Shown: piece after piece, positions 42,720-51,822 of the stretch | Layout of the letters: each line of letters begins with the position of its first letter | Position numbering within the stretch: position 1 is the stretch's first letter | DNA from: an uncultured Thiotrichaceae bacterium | Lineage (GTDB): Bacteria > Pseudomonadota > Gammaproteobacteria > Thiotrichales > Thiotrichaceae | Direction: 5' to 3' | Assembly (NCBI GenBank): GCA_937925855.1 | Contig: CALAMO010000042.1 | Location: 1 to 53,631, forward strand | Length of the DNA: 53,631 nt | Position numbers and translations under genes: made by a program | The notes under the pieces: generated by a model | Told to the model about the DNA's origin: nothing | Databases searched by the model: none | Seen by the model: the letters and a program-made list of their open reading frames with translations, nothing else

Positions 42720-43692
42720 CCCCCGGTGGCGGAAAACCATTCTGCCCCGGAAAATCCGGTGCCAAACTGCGCGCATTATCCATTTTTAACCACAGCCGCA
42801 CCAGCTTACGGCGCTTTTCCAGTTCGACATAATCCTCAAACGCCGTCCGCGAGTGCATCACCGCATAATTATTAGCAAACAGCATATCTCCCGGAGCTAA
42901 CATCATGTCCAGCCGGATCTGCTCATCGTGGATAATGCTATCGAACACATCCAACGCCTCCACCTCAACCCGCGACAGCGGACGTTTCTGGAGCTCAGCG
43001 CCCAGTTCAATATACTGGCGCAGATAGCGGCAGCTCAGTTTACCGGCATGGTAGCTAAAGACCGGCGCTTTATTCGATGAATCCTGCCCGAGATGGGCGT
43101 AATACATGGGCCGATAAAACAAGCCGAGGTATTCAGGATGGTGCGTCAAAATTTCATTGTACACCGCACCGGAGCTCACCAGACTAGTTAACCCACCGGC
43201 CAGCGCTGGGCGCACGCACATTAGGCCGAACACATCAGACAAATCAGTGTGATACGGCAGATAAGCATTGGTCTCATAGACCCGAGTCTCCGGCTTGCTT
43301 AGGTCGCCGACGTTCTCGACCATACCAAGCAAATCACCCTTTAGGTTCTGGCACACCGGCGTCCCCATATGCAGACCAATGCCGTAGTTAATAATATTAA
43401 TATCAGCATCACTGTACGCAGCAACCGGCAGGCCACGCAGCAGGAGAAAGCCTTTGCCGTCTTCCAATGCTTGCACATAACGCTGTAGCTCAGGCTGGAG
43501 CGCATGAATCGGGAAGTCATCCCGCGTGAAATGCGGAAACGTCAGCCCGCGAGCTTTGACCTGAGCCAGCGCCTGATCAATAACGGTTAGCGTCTCATCA
43601 GACAGCGGGTGCAGCCATGACTGATCATCCGCCAGCTCAACCCCGCGCCATACGGCTGGCCCCGTCACTTTCTCTTTCAGAATCAGACTCAT
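42712..43692 (-). CDS. TauD/TfdA-family Fe(II)/2-oxoglutarate dioxygenase
   Basis: 326 residues. PYHTDLSD contains the His-x-Asp iron ligands. The distal His is in NNYAVMHSRTAFEDY and the 2-oxoglutarate Arg in RRKLVRLWLKMDN. The N-terminal GKGFLLLRGLPV strand is typical. These enzymes hydroxylate carboxylates, sulfonates or betaines (gamma-butyrobetaine hydroxylase-like). The ATG directly follows the stop codon of a LytTR fragment, and kynureninase lies upstream on the same strand, so the three are in one transcript. Confidence 0.85.
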   Translation of the reverse strand: MSLILKEKVTGPAVWRGVELADDQSWLHPLSDETLTVIDQALAQVKARGLTFPHFTRDDFPIHALQPELQRYVQALEDGKGFLLLRGLPVAAYSDADINIINYGIGLHMGTPVCQNLKGDLLGMVENVGDLSKPETRVYETNAYLPYHTDLSDVFGLMCVRPALAGGLTSLVSSGAVYNEILTHHPEYLGLFYRPMYYAHLGQDSSNKAPVFSYHAGKLSCRYLRQYIELGAELQKRPLSRVEVEALDVFDSIIHDEQIRLDMMLAPGDMLFANNYAVMHSRTAFEDYVELEKRRKLVRLWLKMDNARSLAPDFPGQNGFPPPGAQ

Positions 43693-43875
43693 TTACCCCT
43701 CCGACTTTGCAGCTAACACGGCTTTTACCGCCGCACGGTATGTTCGACTCACTGGCACCACACGCTCATCAGATAGAATAAGATGGCGTTTATGCTTAAT
43801 GCGCTGTTGCGCGACAATATGTTTGTGCGCCACCCACCAGGAACGATGCACCTGCATCAAAGAGCGGCAGAGCAA
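43693..43875 (-). pseudogene. LytTR DNA-binding domain fragment
   Basis: About 60 codons reading LMQVHRSWWVAHKHIVAQQR and LSDERVVPVSRTYRAAVKAV. This is the C-terminal half of a LytTR domain (R-x-HRS-x-x-V-N...PVSR). The N-terminal receiver or membrane part and the first half of LytTR are missing; just upstream the sequence becomes the end of the kynureninase gene. The stop is contiguous with the dioxygenase ATG. It is probably a gene tail left by deletion. Confidence 0.6.
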
Positions 43876-43888
43876 GCGGGCACACCGC

Positions 43889-45076
43889 TCAGGTCACCGC
43901 CTGTGTCACCTGGTACTCAGGCGCCCGCCAAAGCTCGCCGTCCAAAATGACCTGCAACGCATCCACCGCCGCTACTATATCACCTTCATCCAGATACAGC
44001 GGGGTAAAGCCAAAGCGCATGATATCCGGCGCTCGAAAGTCGCCAATAACGCCGCGCGCAATCAGCGCCTGCATCACCGCGTAGCCCTGATCAAAGCTAA
44101 ACGATACCTGCGAGCCTCGCTGCTCAGGGTCACGCGGGCTTGCCAGCGTTAACGCCGGGCAGCGGGCTTCCACCTCAGCAATAAACCTTTCCGCCAGCGC
44201 CACACTCGCCCGCCGCAGCGCCTGCATATCCACGTCTGTCCACACGGCCAGCGCCGCTTCCAACGCTGCCAGCTGTAGCACCGGCGGCGTGCCTACTCGC
44301 ATACGTTCTATTGAGGCCGCTGGACGATAATCGGGATCAAACGCAAACGGCGCCGCATGTCCTAGCCAACCGGCTAAGCAGGGTCGCACCCGCTCAATTA
44401 AATCGGGCCGCACATAAATAAATGCAGGCGCACCGGGGCCACCATTCAGGTACTTGTAAGTGCAGCCCACCGCAAATTCACAATGAGCCTGCTCCAGCGC
44501 CAGCGGAATCGCACCCGCACTGTGCGCTAAATCCCAGATAGTCACCGCACCCACCGCCTGCGCCCGCTGCGTAATAGCCTGCATATCATGCAAACGGCCC
44601 GTGCGGTAATCAACCTGCGTCAGCAGCACGGCCGCCACACGCTCATCCAGCGCCGCACTGACCTGCTCCGGCGCGACAATACGCAGCTCATAACCTCGAT
44701 CCAGCGACTGCAGTAGCCCCTGTGCCATATAAAGATCAGTCGGGAAATTACCAGAATCGGTTAACACCACCCGGCGCTCAGGCCGCAGTTCCAGCGCGGC
44801 AGACAGTGCCTGATACACCTTAATCGACAGCGTATCACCGAGCATGACGCTCGCCGCCGGTGCACCCAATAACGGCGCAATCATATCGCCAACGCGCTGC
44901 GGCTGTGCCATCCAGCCCGCTTTATTCCAGCTGCGAATCAGCCCATTGCCCCACTCATCGGTCACAAGCTGGGTCAGTCTGGCCGCTACCTGCTTAGTTA
45001 AGGGGCCTAGCGAATTACCATCGAGGTAAATCACCCCCGGCGGCAGGTCGAATAATTCTTTTCTGAGTACAGACAT
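43889..45076 (-). CDS. kynU: Kynureninase
   Basis: PLP enzyme cleaving kynurenine to anthranilate and alanine. The 395 residues begin VLRKELFDLPPGVIYLDGNS, entering the fold about 20 residues later than many kynureninases. Other motifs are WGNGLIRSWNKAGWM, the Asp of VTIWDLAHSAGAIPL, Lys in CTYKYLNGGPGAPAF and GTPPVLQLAALEAAL. The ATG at 45076 has AAGGAGG at good spacing. No kynA or kynB is nearby, so it may recycle kynurenine-type compounds in another pathway. It is divergent from the FAD-linked oxidase with a 39-bp gap. Confidence 0.9.
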   Translation of the reverse strand: MSVLRKELFDLPPGVIYLDGNSLGPLTKQVAARLTQLVTDEWGNGLIRSWNKAGWMAQPQRVGDMIAPLLGAPAASVMLGDTLSIKVYQALSAALELRPERRVVLTDSGNFPTDLYMAQGLLQSLDRGYELRIVAPEQVSAALDERVAAVLLTQVDYRTGRLHDMQAITQRAQAVGAVTIWDLAHSAGAIPLALEQAHCEFAVGCTYKYLNGGPGAPAFIYVRPDLIERVRPCLAGWLGHAAPFAFDPDYRPAASIERMRVGTPPVLQLAALEAALAVWTDVDMQALRRASVALAERFIAEVEARCPALTLASPRDPEQRGSQVSFSFDQGYAVMQALIARGVIGDFRAPDIMRFGFTPLYLDEGDIVAAVDALQVILDGELWRAPEYQVTQAVT

Positions 45077-45115
45077 AGTCCCTCCTTGCGGCCATTGTTA
45101 GGTATAGTTAGCCAA

Positions 45116-46519
45116 ATGACAAGCATGACCCTCAGCCAACAGCTCACCGCTCTGCTCGGCCCCAAAGGCTGGCTCAGCGCGCCGCGTGACACCGCCGCCT
45201 TCACCCGCGACTGGCTCAATACCTATGGCGTGCAGCCGCTCGGTGTAGCACGCCCTCAATCCAGCGACGAAACGGCGGCACTGATGCACCTGTGTCACGC
45301 CGCTCACATTCCCGTCGTGCCACAGGGCGGCGGCACTGGCCTAGTCGGAGCCTCCGTCGCCAGCAGCACGAACAGCGTTATTCTCTCCCTCTCGCGTTTG
45401 GATCAAATCGACGCTATCAACCCCAGAGACTTTAGCGCAGTGGTGGGTGCTGGCGTGGTGCTGGAACAACTGCATCAGGCACTCAGCCCCCACCGGCTTA
45501 TGCTGCCGCTGCACCTCGGTTCACAGGGCAGCGCACAGATCGGCGGCCTAATCGCAGCCAACGCGGGCGGCAGTCATGCCTTTCGCTTTGGCACCATGCA
45601 AGACCTAGTGCTGGGGCTAGAAGTCGTCCTGCCCAATGGTGATGTGTGGGACGGCACGCGCAGCTTGATCAAAGACAACGCCGGTTTTCAGCTGCGTAAA
45701 CTGTTTTGCGGCTCAGAGGGCCGACTCGGCGTTATCACCCGCGCCGTGCTCAAGCTGTATCCCGCCGCGCAGAGTCAGACTAGCGCACTGCTCGCCCTAC
45801 CCAGCCTAGCTGCCTTGCTTCAGGTCGGGCAGCAGCTCAGAACACACTGCGCTGAATTTCTGACCGCGCTGGAATTTTTCGATGCGGGTATCTTGGCCTT
45901 AGCCTTACACCATTTACCAACGCTGCGCTGGCCGCTGGCGAGCCAAGCGCCGTTTTATCTGCTGGTGGAATTAGCCAGCTCGCTGCCGAATTTTGAGCTA
46001 GAAGACGTGCTACAACAAGCGCTGGCCCAGGCCGTGGAGGCCGAACACGTCAGCGATGCTATTGTCGCCCAATCGACTCAGCAGCGCACTGCGCTATGGC
46101 AGGTACGCGAAACACTGCCGGAAGGTATCCGGCGCGAAGGACAACAGCTCAAACACGATATTGCAGTGCCACTCAGTCAGTTCCCAAGCTTCCTCAGCGC
46201 CTGTCACGCACAGGTGCAGCACATCTTACCGGGCACGCGCATCTGGACATTTGGCCACCTCGGCGATGGCAATATTCACTATAATTTATCGCCGCCAGCA
46301 GGCAGCACAGACTTTAGCCAGCGCGACGCCGAACTCAATCAGGCGATCTACACGCTGGCGGAAGCCTGCGGCGGCAGCTTCGCCGCAGAGCATGGCATTG
46401 GCCGCACCAAAACCGCCATTGCGGACAGCCTGCGCTCACCGGTGGAGCGTACACTTATGGCCCGTATCCAGCGCGCTATCGACCCCAACAACCGGATGAA
46501 CCCCGGCGTTATTGTGTAA
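45116..46519 (+). CDS. FAD-linked oxidase (D-2-hydroxyacid/2-hydroxyglutarate dehydrogenase-like)
   Basis: About 467 residues. The PCMH-type FAD domain has VPQGGGTGLVGASVASSTNS, GSQGSAQIGGLIAANAGGSH and GSEGRLGVITRAVLKLYP. The C-terminal FAD-oxidase domain ends with GHLGDGNIHYNLSP, SFAAEHGIGRTK and the terminal DPNNRMNPGVIV. This places it with GlcD/D-lactate/D-2-hydroxyglutarate dehydrogenases. Starts at 45116 or 45125 are both possible; 45086 would overlap the promoter region shared with kynU. The substrate is a D-2-hydroxy acid by family. Confidence 0.87.
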   Translation: MTSMTLSQQLTALLGPKGWLSAPRDTAAFTRDWLNTYGVQPLGVARPQSSDETAALMHLCHAAHIPVVPQGGGTGLVGASVASSTNSVILSLSRLDQIDAINPRDFSAVVGAGVVLEQLHQALSPHRLMLPLHLGSQGSAQIGGLIAANAGGSHAFRFGTMQDLVLGLEVVLPNGDVWDGTRSLIKDNAGFQLRKLFCGSEGRLGVITRAVLKLYPAAQSQTSALLALPSLAALLQVGQQLRTHCAEFLTALEFFDAGILALALHHLPTLRWPLASQAPFYLLVELASSLPNFELEDVLQQALAQAVEAEHVSDAIVAQSTQQRTALWQVRETLPEGIRREGQQLKHDIAVPLSQFPSFLSACHAQVQHILPGTRIWTFGHLGDGNIHYNLSPPAGSTDFSQRDAELNQAIYTLAEACGGSFAAEHGIGRTKTAIADSLRSPVERTLMARIQRAIDPNNRMNPGVIV

Positions 46520-46530
46520 CAAACACTATG

Positions 46531-46542
46531 TGTCCATGGACA
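46531..46542. promoter_or_regulatory. Palindrome upstream of the aldehyde oxidoreductase operon
   Basis: TGTCCATGGACA is a perfect 12-bp palindrome 189 nt before the FeS-subunit ATG, followed by AGCC-TATAA-GGCT (46549-46561). It could be an operator or part of a terminator for the preceding oxidase gene. The rest of the gap (46520-46730) shows one more small inverted repeat (AACCA...TGGTT near 46610) and no gene. Confidence 0.35.
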
Positions 46543-46730
46543 TTTTGAGCCTATAAGGCTATGTTCTAATAGAAGCGACCCAAAGTTTTTTCTTATGATA
46601 AGATGTTGCAAACCATTAAAATTATAGTGGTTAACACCAGCGTTACAACAAACCTTAGCCAACCCGTTCACGTTCAAGCTGAGCAAAGGCTAATAGTAAA
46701 TTTCAGTTCAATTAGAGGAGGAGATGAAGA

Positions 46731-47204
46731 ATGCAAAGATCACTTCATATTGATCCGGGTAAGTGTACGGGCTGCTTGCAATGCGAGATGGCGTGTTCCT
46801 ATGAAAATGAAGGTGCGTTTAACCCGGCCAAATCAAGAATTAAAGTATTCAGCTTCCACGATGAAGGCCGCTACGTGCCTTATACCTGCACCCAATGTGA
46901 CGAAGCTTGGTGTATGCAGGCTTGTCCCGTGGACGCTATCGTGGTGAATCCGATCACTGGCTCTAAAGACATTATTAATGACCGCTGTGTGGGCTGTAAG
47001 GTGTGCACGATTGCCTGTCCATTCGGCACGGTTAACTACAACAGCAGCACCGGCAAGGTGGTTAAATGTGACCTCTGCGGCGGTGATCCACAGTGCGCCT
47101 CCGCCTGCCCAACCAGCGCCATCACCTATATTGATGCTGACGCAACTGGCTTAGATCGTATGCGCCAGTGGGCTTCGAAAACTGATACTCAGGCAGCCGC
47201 CTAA
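46731..47204 (+). CDS. aorA: Four-cluster ferredoxin-like subunit of AOR complex (AorA-type)
   Basis: 157 residues with sixteen cysteines arranged for four [4Fe-4S] clusters: CTGCLQCEMAC, CTQCDEAWCMQACP, CVGCKVCTIACPFG and CDLCGGDPQCASACP. This is the HycB/DmsB-type electron-transfer subunit. It is followed after 11 nt by the tungsten/molybdenum AOR gene and an FAD subunit, the order of the AorABC enzyme of Aromatoleum. The ATG has AGGAGGAGATG at good spacing. It conducts electrons between the active-site subunit and the FAD subunit. Confidence 0.88.
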   Translation: MQRSLHIDPGKCTGCLQCEMACSYENEGAFNPAKSRIKVFSFHDEGRYVPYTCTQCDEAWCMQACPVDAIVVNPITGSKDIINDRCVGCKVCTIACPFGTVNYNSSTGKVVKCDLCGGDPQCASACPTSAITYIDADATGLDRMRQWASKTDTQAAA

Positions 47205-47215
47205 GGAGAAAGACA

Positions 47216-49072
47216 ATGGCATGGACTAAACAAATTCTCCGCGTCAATCTAACCGAAGGCACGGTAAATGCAGAGCCCCTGAATATGGAGTGGGCTAACG
47301 AATATCTCGGCCAGCGCGGCCTAGCGACGCGCTATTTTGTCGATGAAGTGGACGCAACCTGTGATGCACTTGGCCCAGATAATAAGCTGATTATGGCAAC
47401 CGGCCCACTGACCGGCACCATGGCTTCTACCGGTGGGCGCTACTCCGTCATCTGTAAAAGCCCACTGACCGGCGTGATGGCCTGTTCTAACTCCGGTGGT
47501 TTTATCGGCGCTGAGCTGAAAAATGCAGGTTGGGATATGGTGATCTTTGAAGGTCAATCACCGACCCCGGTTTACCTGCACGTTGAGAACGAGAAGGCAG
47601 AACTGATCCCAGCAGACGACCTGTGGGGCAAGTCCGTGTGGGAGACCGACGAACTCCTGCACCAAAAGCATCAGGATCCGCAGCTGCGTATCGCCGCCAT
47701 TGGCCGCTCAGCGGAAGAAGGCTGTTTATTTGCGGCGGTGGTCAACGACCTACACCGCGCCGCGGGCCGCTCTGGCGTGGGCACGGTCATGGCCTCCAAG
47801 AACCTGAAAGCCGTCGCAGTACGCGGCAGCAAGGGCGTGGGCAATATTAAAGACCCCATCCGCTTTATGCGAGAAACGGCGGATCAGAAAAAAGTATTAG
47901 CAGAAAACGCCGTCACCGGCACCGGTCTGCCAACTTACGGCACCCAGGTATTGATGAACGTTATCAATGAGTTAGGTGCTCTACCAACGCGCAATATGAG
48001 CGAAGTGCAGTTTGAAGGCGCACATGATGTTTCCGGTGAAGCGATGCACGAGCCACGCAAGTCCGACGGCAAGCCCAACCTGACCACTAACGGCGCTTGT
48101 TTCGGCTGTACCATCGCCTGTGGTCGGATCTCTACCGTTGATAAAACACACTTCAGCGTGGCGGATAAGCCCGAGTACTGGGGTAATTCTGGCGGGCTGG
48201 AATATGAGGCGGCTTGGGCACTTGGCCCGGATACCGGCGTCAATGATATTGATGCGCTGACCTATGTAAACTTTCTGTGTAACGAAGACGGCATGGATCC
48301 GATTTCCTTTGGCTCAACGGTCGCTGCGGCGATGGAGCTTTATGAAGCTGGGGACATCAACAGTGAAACAACCGGTGGTATTGAGCTGAAGTTTGGCTCA
48401 GCGGAAGCGCTGGTAGCGATTGCTGAATTAACCGCAAAAGGCGAAGGCTTCGGTAAAGACATTGGCTTAGGTTCGAAGCGCCTGTGTGAAAAATACGGTA
48501 AGCCAGAATTTTCCATGACGGTTAAAGGCCAGGAATTTCCGGCGTACGACCCACGGGGCATTCAGGGCATGGGACTGACTTATGCCACGTCTAATCGCGG
48601 TGCCTGTCACCTACGGTCTTACACCGTGTCGTCTGAAGTACTGGGTATCCCCGTGAAAACCGACCCGCTGGAAACCGAAGGCAAGCCTGAATTAGTCATG
48701 GCCTTTCAGGACGCAACCGCAGCGGTTGACTCTTCCGGTCTATGTATCTTTACCACTTTCGCTTGGTCACTGGAAAACATTGCGCCCCAGATTGATGCGG
48801 CCTGTGAAGGCGACTGGTCGGTGGAGAAGTGCGCTGAAGTCGGTGCGCGCATTTGGCAGTTGGAGCGTGACTTTAACAACCGTGCAGGCATGACCGCCGC
48901 CGACGATACCCTGCCGCAGCGTCTGTTAAAAGATGCGGCCAACGCTGGCCCAGCGGAAGGGCGCGTGTGTGACCTGGATCAAATGATTCCACAGTACTAC
49001 GAACTGCGTGGCTGGGACTCGGAAGGTCGCCTGACTGACGAGACCCGTAGTCGCTACGGCTTACCAGCCTGA
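47216..49072 (+). CDS. aorB: Tungsten/molybdenum aldehyde:ferredoxin oxidoreductase catalytic subunit
   Basis: 618 residues, normal for AOR. The N-terminal half binds two metallopterins (ATGPLTGTMASTGGRYSVIC, SNSGGFIGAELKNAGWD, AGRSGVGTVMASKNLKAVAV). The [4Fe-4S] ligands are Cys295, Cys298 and Cys302 (CFGCTIACGR) and Cys510 (SSGLCIFTT). The enzyme oxidises aldehydes to acids and, in AorABC-type complexes, can also use NAD or run in reverse. W versus Mo cannot be read from sequence. Second gene of a five-gene operon. Confidence 0.92.
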   Translation: MAWTKQILRVNLTEGTVNAEPLNMEWANEYLGQRGLATRYFVDEVDATCDALGPDNKLIMATGPLTGTMASTGGRYSVICKSPLTGVMACSNSGGFIGAELKNAGWDMVIFEGQSPTPVYLHVENEKAELIPADDLWGKSVWETDELLHQKHQDPQLRIAAIGRSAEEGCLFAAVVNDLHRAAGRSGVGTVMASKNLKAVAVRGSKGVGNIKDPIRFMRETADQKKVLAENAVTGTGLPTYGTQVLMNVINELGALPTRNMSEVQFEGAHDVSGEAMHEPRKSDGKPNLTTNGACFGCTIACGRISTVDKTHFSVADKPEYWGNSGGLEYEAAWALGPDTGVNDIDALTYVNFLCNEDGMDPISFGSTVAAAMELYEAGDINSETTGGIELKFGSAEALVAIAELTAKGEGFGKDIGLGSKRLCEKYGKPEFSMTVKGQEFPAYDPRGIQGMGLTYATSNRGACHLRSYTVSSEVLGIPVKTDPLETEGKPELVMAFQDATAAVDSSGLCIFTTFAWSLENIAPQIDAACEGDWSVEKCAEVGARIWQLERDFNNRAGMTAADDTLPQRLLKDAANAGPAEGRVCDLDQMIPQYYELRGWDSEGRLTDETRSRYGLPA

Positions 49073-49080
49073 GGTCGCAC

Positions 49081-50322
49081 ATGAGTCATGTGATTATTGG
49101 AACAGGGCCAGCGGGCGTTATTGCCGCTGAGACCCTGCGCAAACGCATGCCGGAAGCCGCCATTACCCTGATTGGCGAGGAACCGGAGTTACCCTATTCA
49201 CGCATGGCATTACCCTATCACCTGATTGGTGATATTCAGGAAGCAGGCACGCACCTGCGTAAAACAGCGGATCATTTTGCACAGCACAACATCGAGCTGC
49301 TGCAACAGCGTGTGACAACAGTAGCAGCGGCAGAGCAACAACTCAGCCTAAACAATGGTCAAACGCTGAGCTACGACAAACTGCTCCTGGCGACCGGCTC
49401 TAAGCCGATGCGACCCCCGATTGACGGCATGGACTTACCCGGTGTGGTCAACTGCTGGACGCTGGCAGATGCACGCCAGATTATCGCAGGCGCCGCACCT
49501 GGCGACAAAGTCGTGCTGATGGGCGCTGGCTTTATCGGCTGTATCATTTTGGAAGCACTCGCTCGTCGTGGCGTGGATCTCACCGTGGTTGAGATGGAAA
49601 ACCGCATGGTGCCACGCATGATGGACGAACAATCCGGCGGCTTGCTTAAGACTTGGTGTGAGAATAAGGGGGTTAACGTCCTAACCTCTACCCGGGTTAA
49701 TGCAGTCAGTGATGCCGGTGGTGGCCAGCTGGGCATTGACCTGGACGGCCATGAGTCGATGACGGTTGATCTGCTGATTAGCGCTACTGGCGTGCGGCCA
49801 AACAGTGAGCTGGTGGATGGCATCGTAGACACTAACCACGGTATTCTGGTCAATGAGTATCTACAAAGCTCTGATCCGAATATCTATGCCGCAGGCGACG
49901 TGGCCGAAGGTAAGGACTTCTCTACCGGCGGTTATAGCGTACAGGCGATTCAACCGACAGCGGTGGAACACGGCTATCTCGCAGCGACTAATATGTCGGC
50001 AGGTGCCGAGTCACTGCATCGTGGCAGCATCAATATGAACGTACTAGACACCATGGGGCTAATCTCCTCCTCGTTTGGTCTGTGGGAAGGTGCGGAGAGT
50101 GGCGACGAAACCACGCTGGGTGATCCTGCCCGCTTCAAGTACATCAACCTGCAGTTTGCAGATGATGTGCTGGTGGGTGCGAATACGCTGGGCATCACCC
50201 AGCATATTGGCGTGCTGCGCGGTTTGATTCAAAACCAGACGCCGCTTGGCAAATGGAAGGCCAAGCTGATGGCTGATCCAACCCGCGTGATGGAAGCCTA
50301 TTTGGCTCATCGGGTGCCTTAG
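49081..50322 (+). CDS. aorC: FAD/NAD-binding subunit of AOR complex (AorC-type)
   Basis: 413-residue pyridine-nucleotide-disulfide-type oxidoreductase. The FAD motif is HVIIGTGPAGVIAAETLRKR at the N terminus, the NAD motif VVLMGAGFIGCIILEALARR in the middle, and NIYAAGDVAEG is the second FAD contact. There is no redox-active CxxxxC. It begins 8 nt after aorB. It probably links the FeS subunit to NAD(P)H, giving an NAD-coupled aldehyde dehydrogenase. Confidence 0.87.
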   Translation: MSHVIIGTGPAGVIAAETLRKRMPEAAITLIGEEPELPYSRMALPYHLIGDIQEAGTHLRKTADHFAQHNIELLQQRVTTVAAAEQQLSLNNGQTLSYDKLLLATGSKPMRPPIDGMDLPGVVNCWTLADARQIIAGAAPGDKVVLMGAGFIGCIILEALARRGVDLTVVEMENRMVPRMMDEQSGGLLKTWCENKGVNVLTSTRVNAVSDAGGGQLGIDLDGHESMTVDLLISATGVRPNSELVDGIVDTNHGILVNEYLQSSDPNIYAAGDVAEGKDFSTGGYSVQAIQPTAVEHGYLAATNMSAGAESLHRGSINMNVLDTMGLISSSFGLWEGAESGDETTLGDPARFKYINLQFADDVLVGANTLGITQHIGVLRGLIQNQTPLGKWKAKLMADPTRVMEAYLAHRVP

Positions 50323-50337
50323 GGTATAACGCTTCGT

Positions 50338-50592
50338 ATGAAAATTACGTTAAAACTGTATGCGCAACTGGGGGATTTACTGCCCCCAGATGCGCTAAAA
50401 AATCAGGCGAACATCGAAGTGGCTGAAGATGTAAGCTTGAATGAAATCATCGACCGCTTTAAGGTGCCCCGCGAATGGGCGCATTTGGTGTTGCTGAACG
50501 GTACGTTTATTTGCGACACCGACAGAGACCAGCGCGGACAGCTCAAAGCCAATGATACACTAGCTATCTGGCCGCCGGTTGCGGGCGGCTGA
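50338..50592 (+). CDS. MoaD/ThiS-like sulfur carrier of the AOR operon
   Basis: 84-residue beta-grasp protein (ITLKLYAQLGDLLPPDALKN...DTLAIWPPVAGG) ending in Gly-Gly, the C-terminal site that is thiocarboxylated in MoaD and ThiS. In AOR operons such a protein may supply dithiolene sulfur for the tungsten cofactor. It lies 15 nt after aorC, and its stop is 13 nt before the next gene. Confidence 0.83.
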   Translation: MKITLKLYAQLGDLLPPDALKNQANIEVAEDVSLNEIIDRFKVPREWAHLVLLNGTFICDTDRDQRGQLKANDTLAIWPPVAGG

Positions 50593-50605
50593 GACCCCCT
50601 CACTT

Positions 50606-50899
50606 ATGACGATTCTAAAACGTGAAATGGGCTATACCCGCCCAGAATTTCTGCGCACCCTGCCCGCCGCCCTGCATGACTACACTTATTCAGTCGAGGG
50701 TGATGTGATTAGCATCACGGCACCAGAGGCCGCAGATAAAACGATGACGATCACACTGGGCAGCGAAGCCGTGCGTAAAATTGCGATGATTCGCATTCCT
50801 TATATGCATGTAGACTTTGATTTTAGTGAAGTTAATGAGGCAGTGAGTAAACGGTTTTTGACGCAGTTTGATCTTTATTTTAAGAAGGGCGGCGGCTAA
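50606..50899 (+). CDS. Small protein of AOR operon, unknown function, ends in Gly-Gly-Gly
   Basis: 97 residues from ATG 50606 (MTILKREMGYTRPEFLRTLP); a longer frame to 50579 would overlap the MoaD-like gene. The core (TYSVEGDVISITAPEAADKT, ITLGSEAVRKIAMIRIPYMH) suggests an alpha/beta fold, and the end YFKKGGG resembles a carrier tail. I do not recognise a family. Its position as the last gene of the AOR operon suggests a role in cofactor insertion or sulfur transfer; this is inference. Confidence 0.6.
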   Translation: MTILKREMGYTRPEFLRTLPAALHDYTYSVEGDVISITAPEAADKTMTITLGSEAVRKIAMIRIPYMHVDFDFSEVNEAVSKRFLTQFDLYFKKGGG

Positions 50900-51216
50900 G
50901 CTAAGCCTTAAGCTCAAGCACATACCCGCGCAATACACAAATCCAAAACCCCAACAACTGATACCAATCTATTGGATATAAACGTGAAGAAACATCCACG
51001 CAGACCTTAATGAAAAACTTAAGCGCATGGATAATCGGGCACAGCCTGCCGATGGTTTATCAAGAGACAAACAAGCTCAGCAAATCGCTCGATTTTACAG
51101 CTGGCGGAAAAGAATTTTGGGTTATTTTGGGTCTTTGAGTTTGCATCTTATGTTTTAACCCAATTCCGGTTATCATAAGCTCCAATTTAAATCAGTGAGC
51201 TCTGGAGCACCCGGTA
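50900..51216. other. Intergenic region between AOR operon and efp
   Basis: 317 bp. It must hold the efp promoter, but no convincing -35/-10 pair is seen. A 42-codon frame (51010-51138) exists without a ribosome-binding site and is not called. There is no tRNA, and no clear terminator after the AOR operon. Confidence 0.6.
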
Positions 51217-51789
51217 ATGGCCACCTATAACACCAATGAATTTCGCAGCGGCTTAAAACTCATGATCGATGGCGACCCGTACACCATCGTCGACAATGAG
51301 TTCGTTAAACCCGGCAAAGGCCAAGCCTTCAACCGCGCACGAGTGCGTAATCTGAAGACCGGTCGTACGGTTGAGAAAACCTGGAAATCGGGCGAAAGCG
51401 TTGAAGCCGCCGACGTGATGGATCGCGATATGGAGTACCTGTATAGCGACGGTGAATTTTGGCATTTTATGCTCACCGACGGTTCGTTTGAGCAGTTCGC
51501 AGCCCCTGAAACCGCTATGACGGAAGCGGTAAAATGGCTGAAAGGCAACGAAGTCTGCCTAGTTACGCTCTGGAATGATGCACCGCTCACGGTGACGCCG
51601 CCTAACTTCGTTGAGCTGCAAATCACCGAAACCGACCCAGGGGTCAAGGGTGATACCGCCAGCGGCGGCACCAAACCTGCTACGCTGGAAACCGGTACGG
51701 TCATTAAGGTACCGCTGTACATGGATGAAAATGAAATCGTAAAGATCGACACCCGTAACGGTGAATATGTTTCACGGGTGAAGAGCTAA
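51217..51789 (+). CDS. efp: Translation elongation factor P
   Basis: EF-P rescues ribosomes stalled on polyproline. 190 residues in three OB-like domains: KOW-like N-terminal ([20 protein letters not shown]...), a middle domain ([20 protein letters not shown]...) and the C-terminal domain ([20 protein letters not shown]...). The modified lysine is Lys34 (counting Met) in VKPGKGQAF. EpmA, which attaches beta-lysine to that residue, is encoded 33 nt downstream. epmB is not in the window. Confidence 0.97.
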   Translation: MATYNTNEFRSGLKLMIDGDPYTIVDNEFVKPGKGQAFNRARVRNLKTGRTVEKTWKSGESVEAADVMDRDMEYLYSDGEFWHFMLTDGSFEQFAAPETAMTEAVKWLKGNEVCLVTLWNDAPLTVTPPNFVELQITETDPGVKGDTASGGTKPATLETGTVIKVPLYMDENEIVKIDTRNGEYVSRVKS

Positions 51790-51822
51790 ATCGCCGTTTG
51801 GCAGGCGATACACAGCCAAGCG

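Noticed and set aside
51010-51138. 42-codon frame upstream of efp
   Set aside because: No ribosome-binding site, no recognisable family, short enough to be chance.
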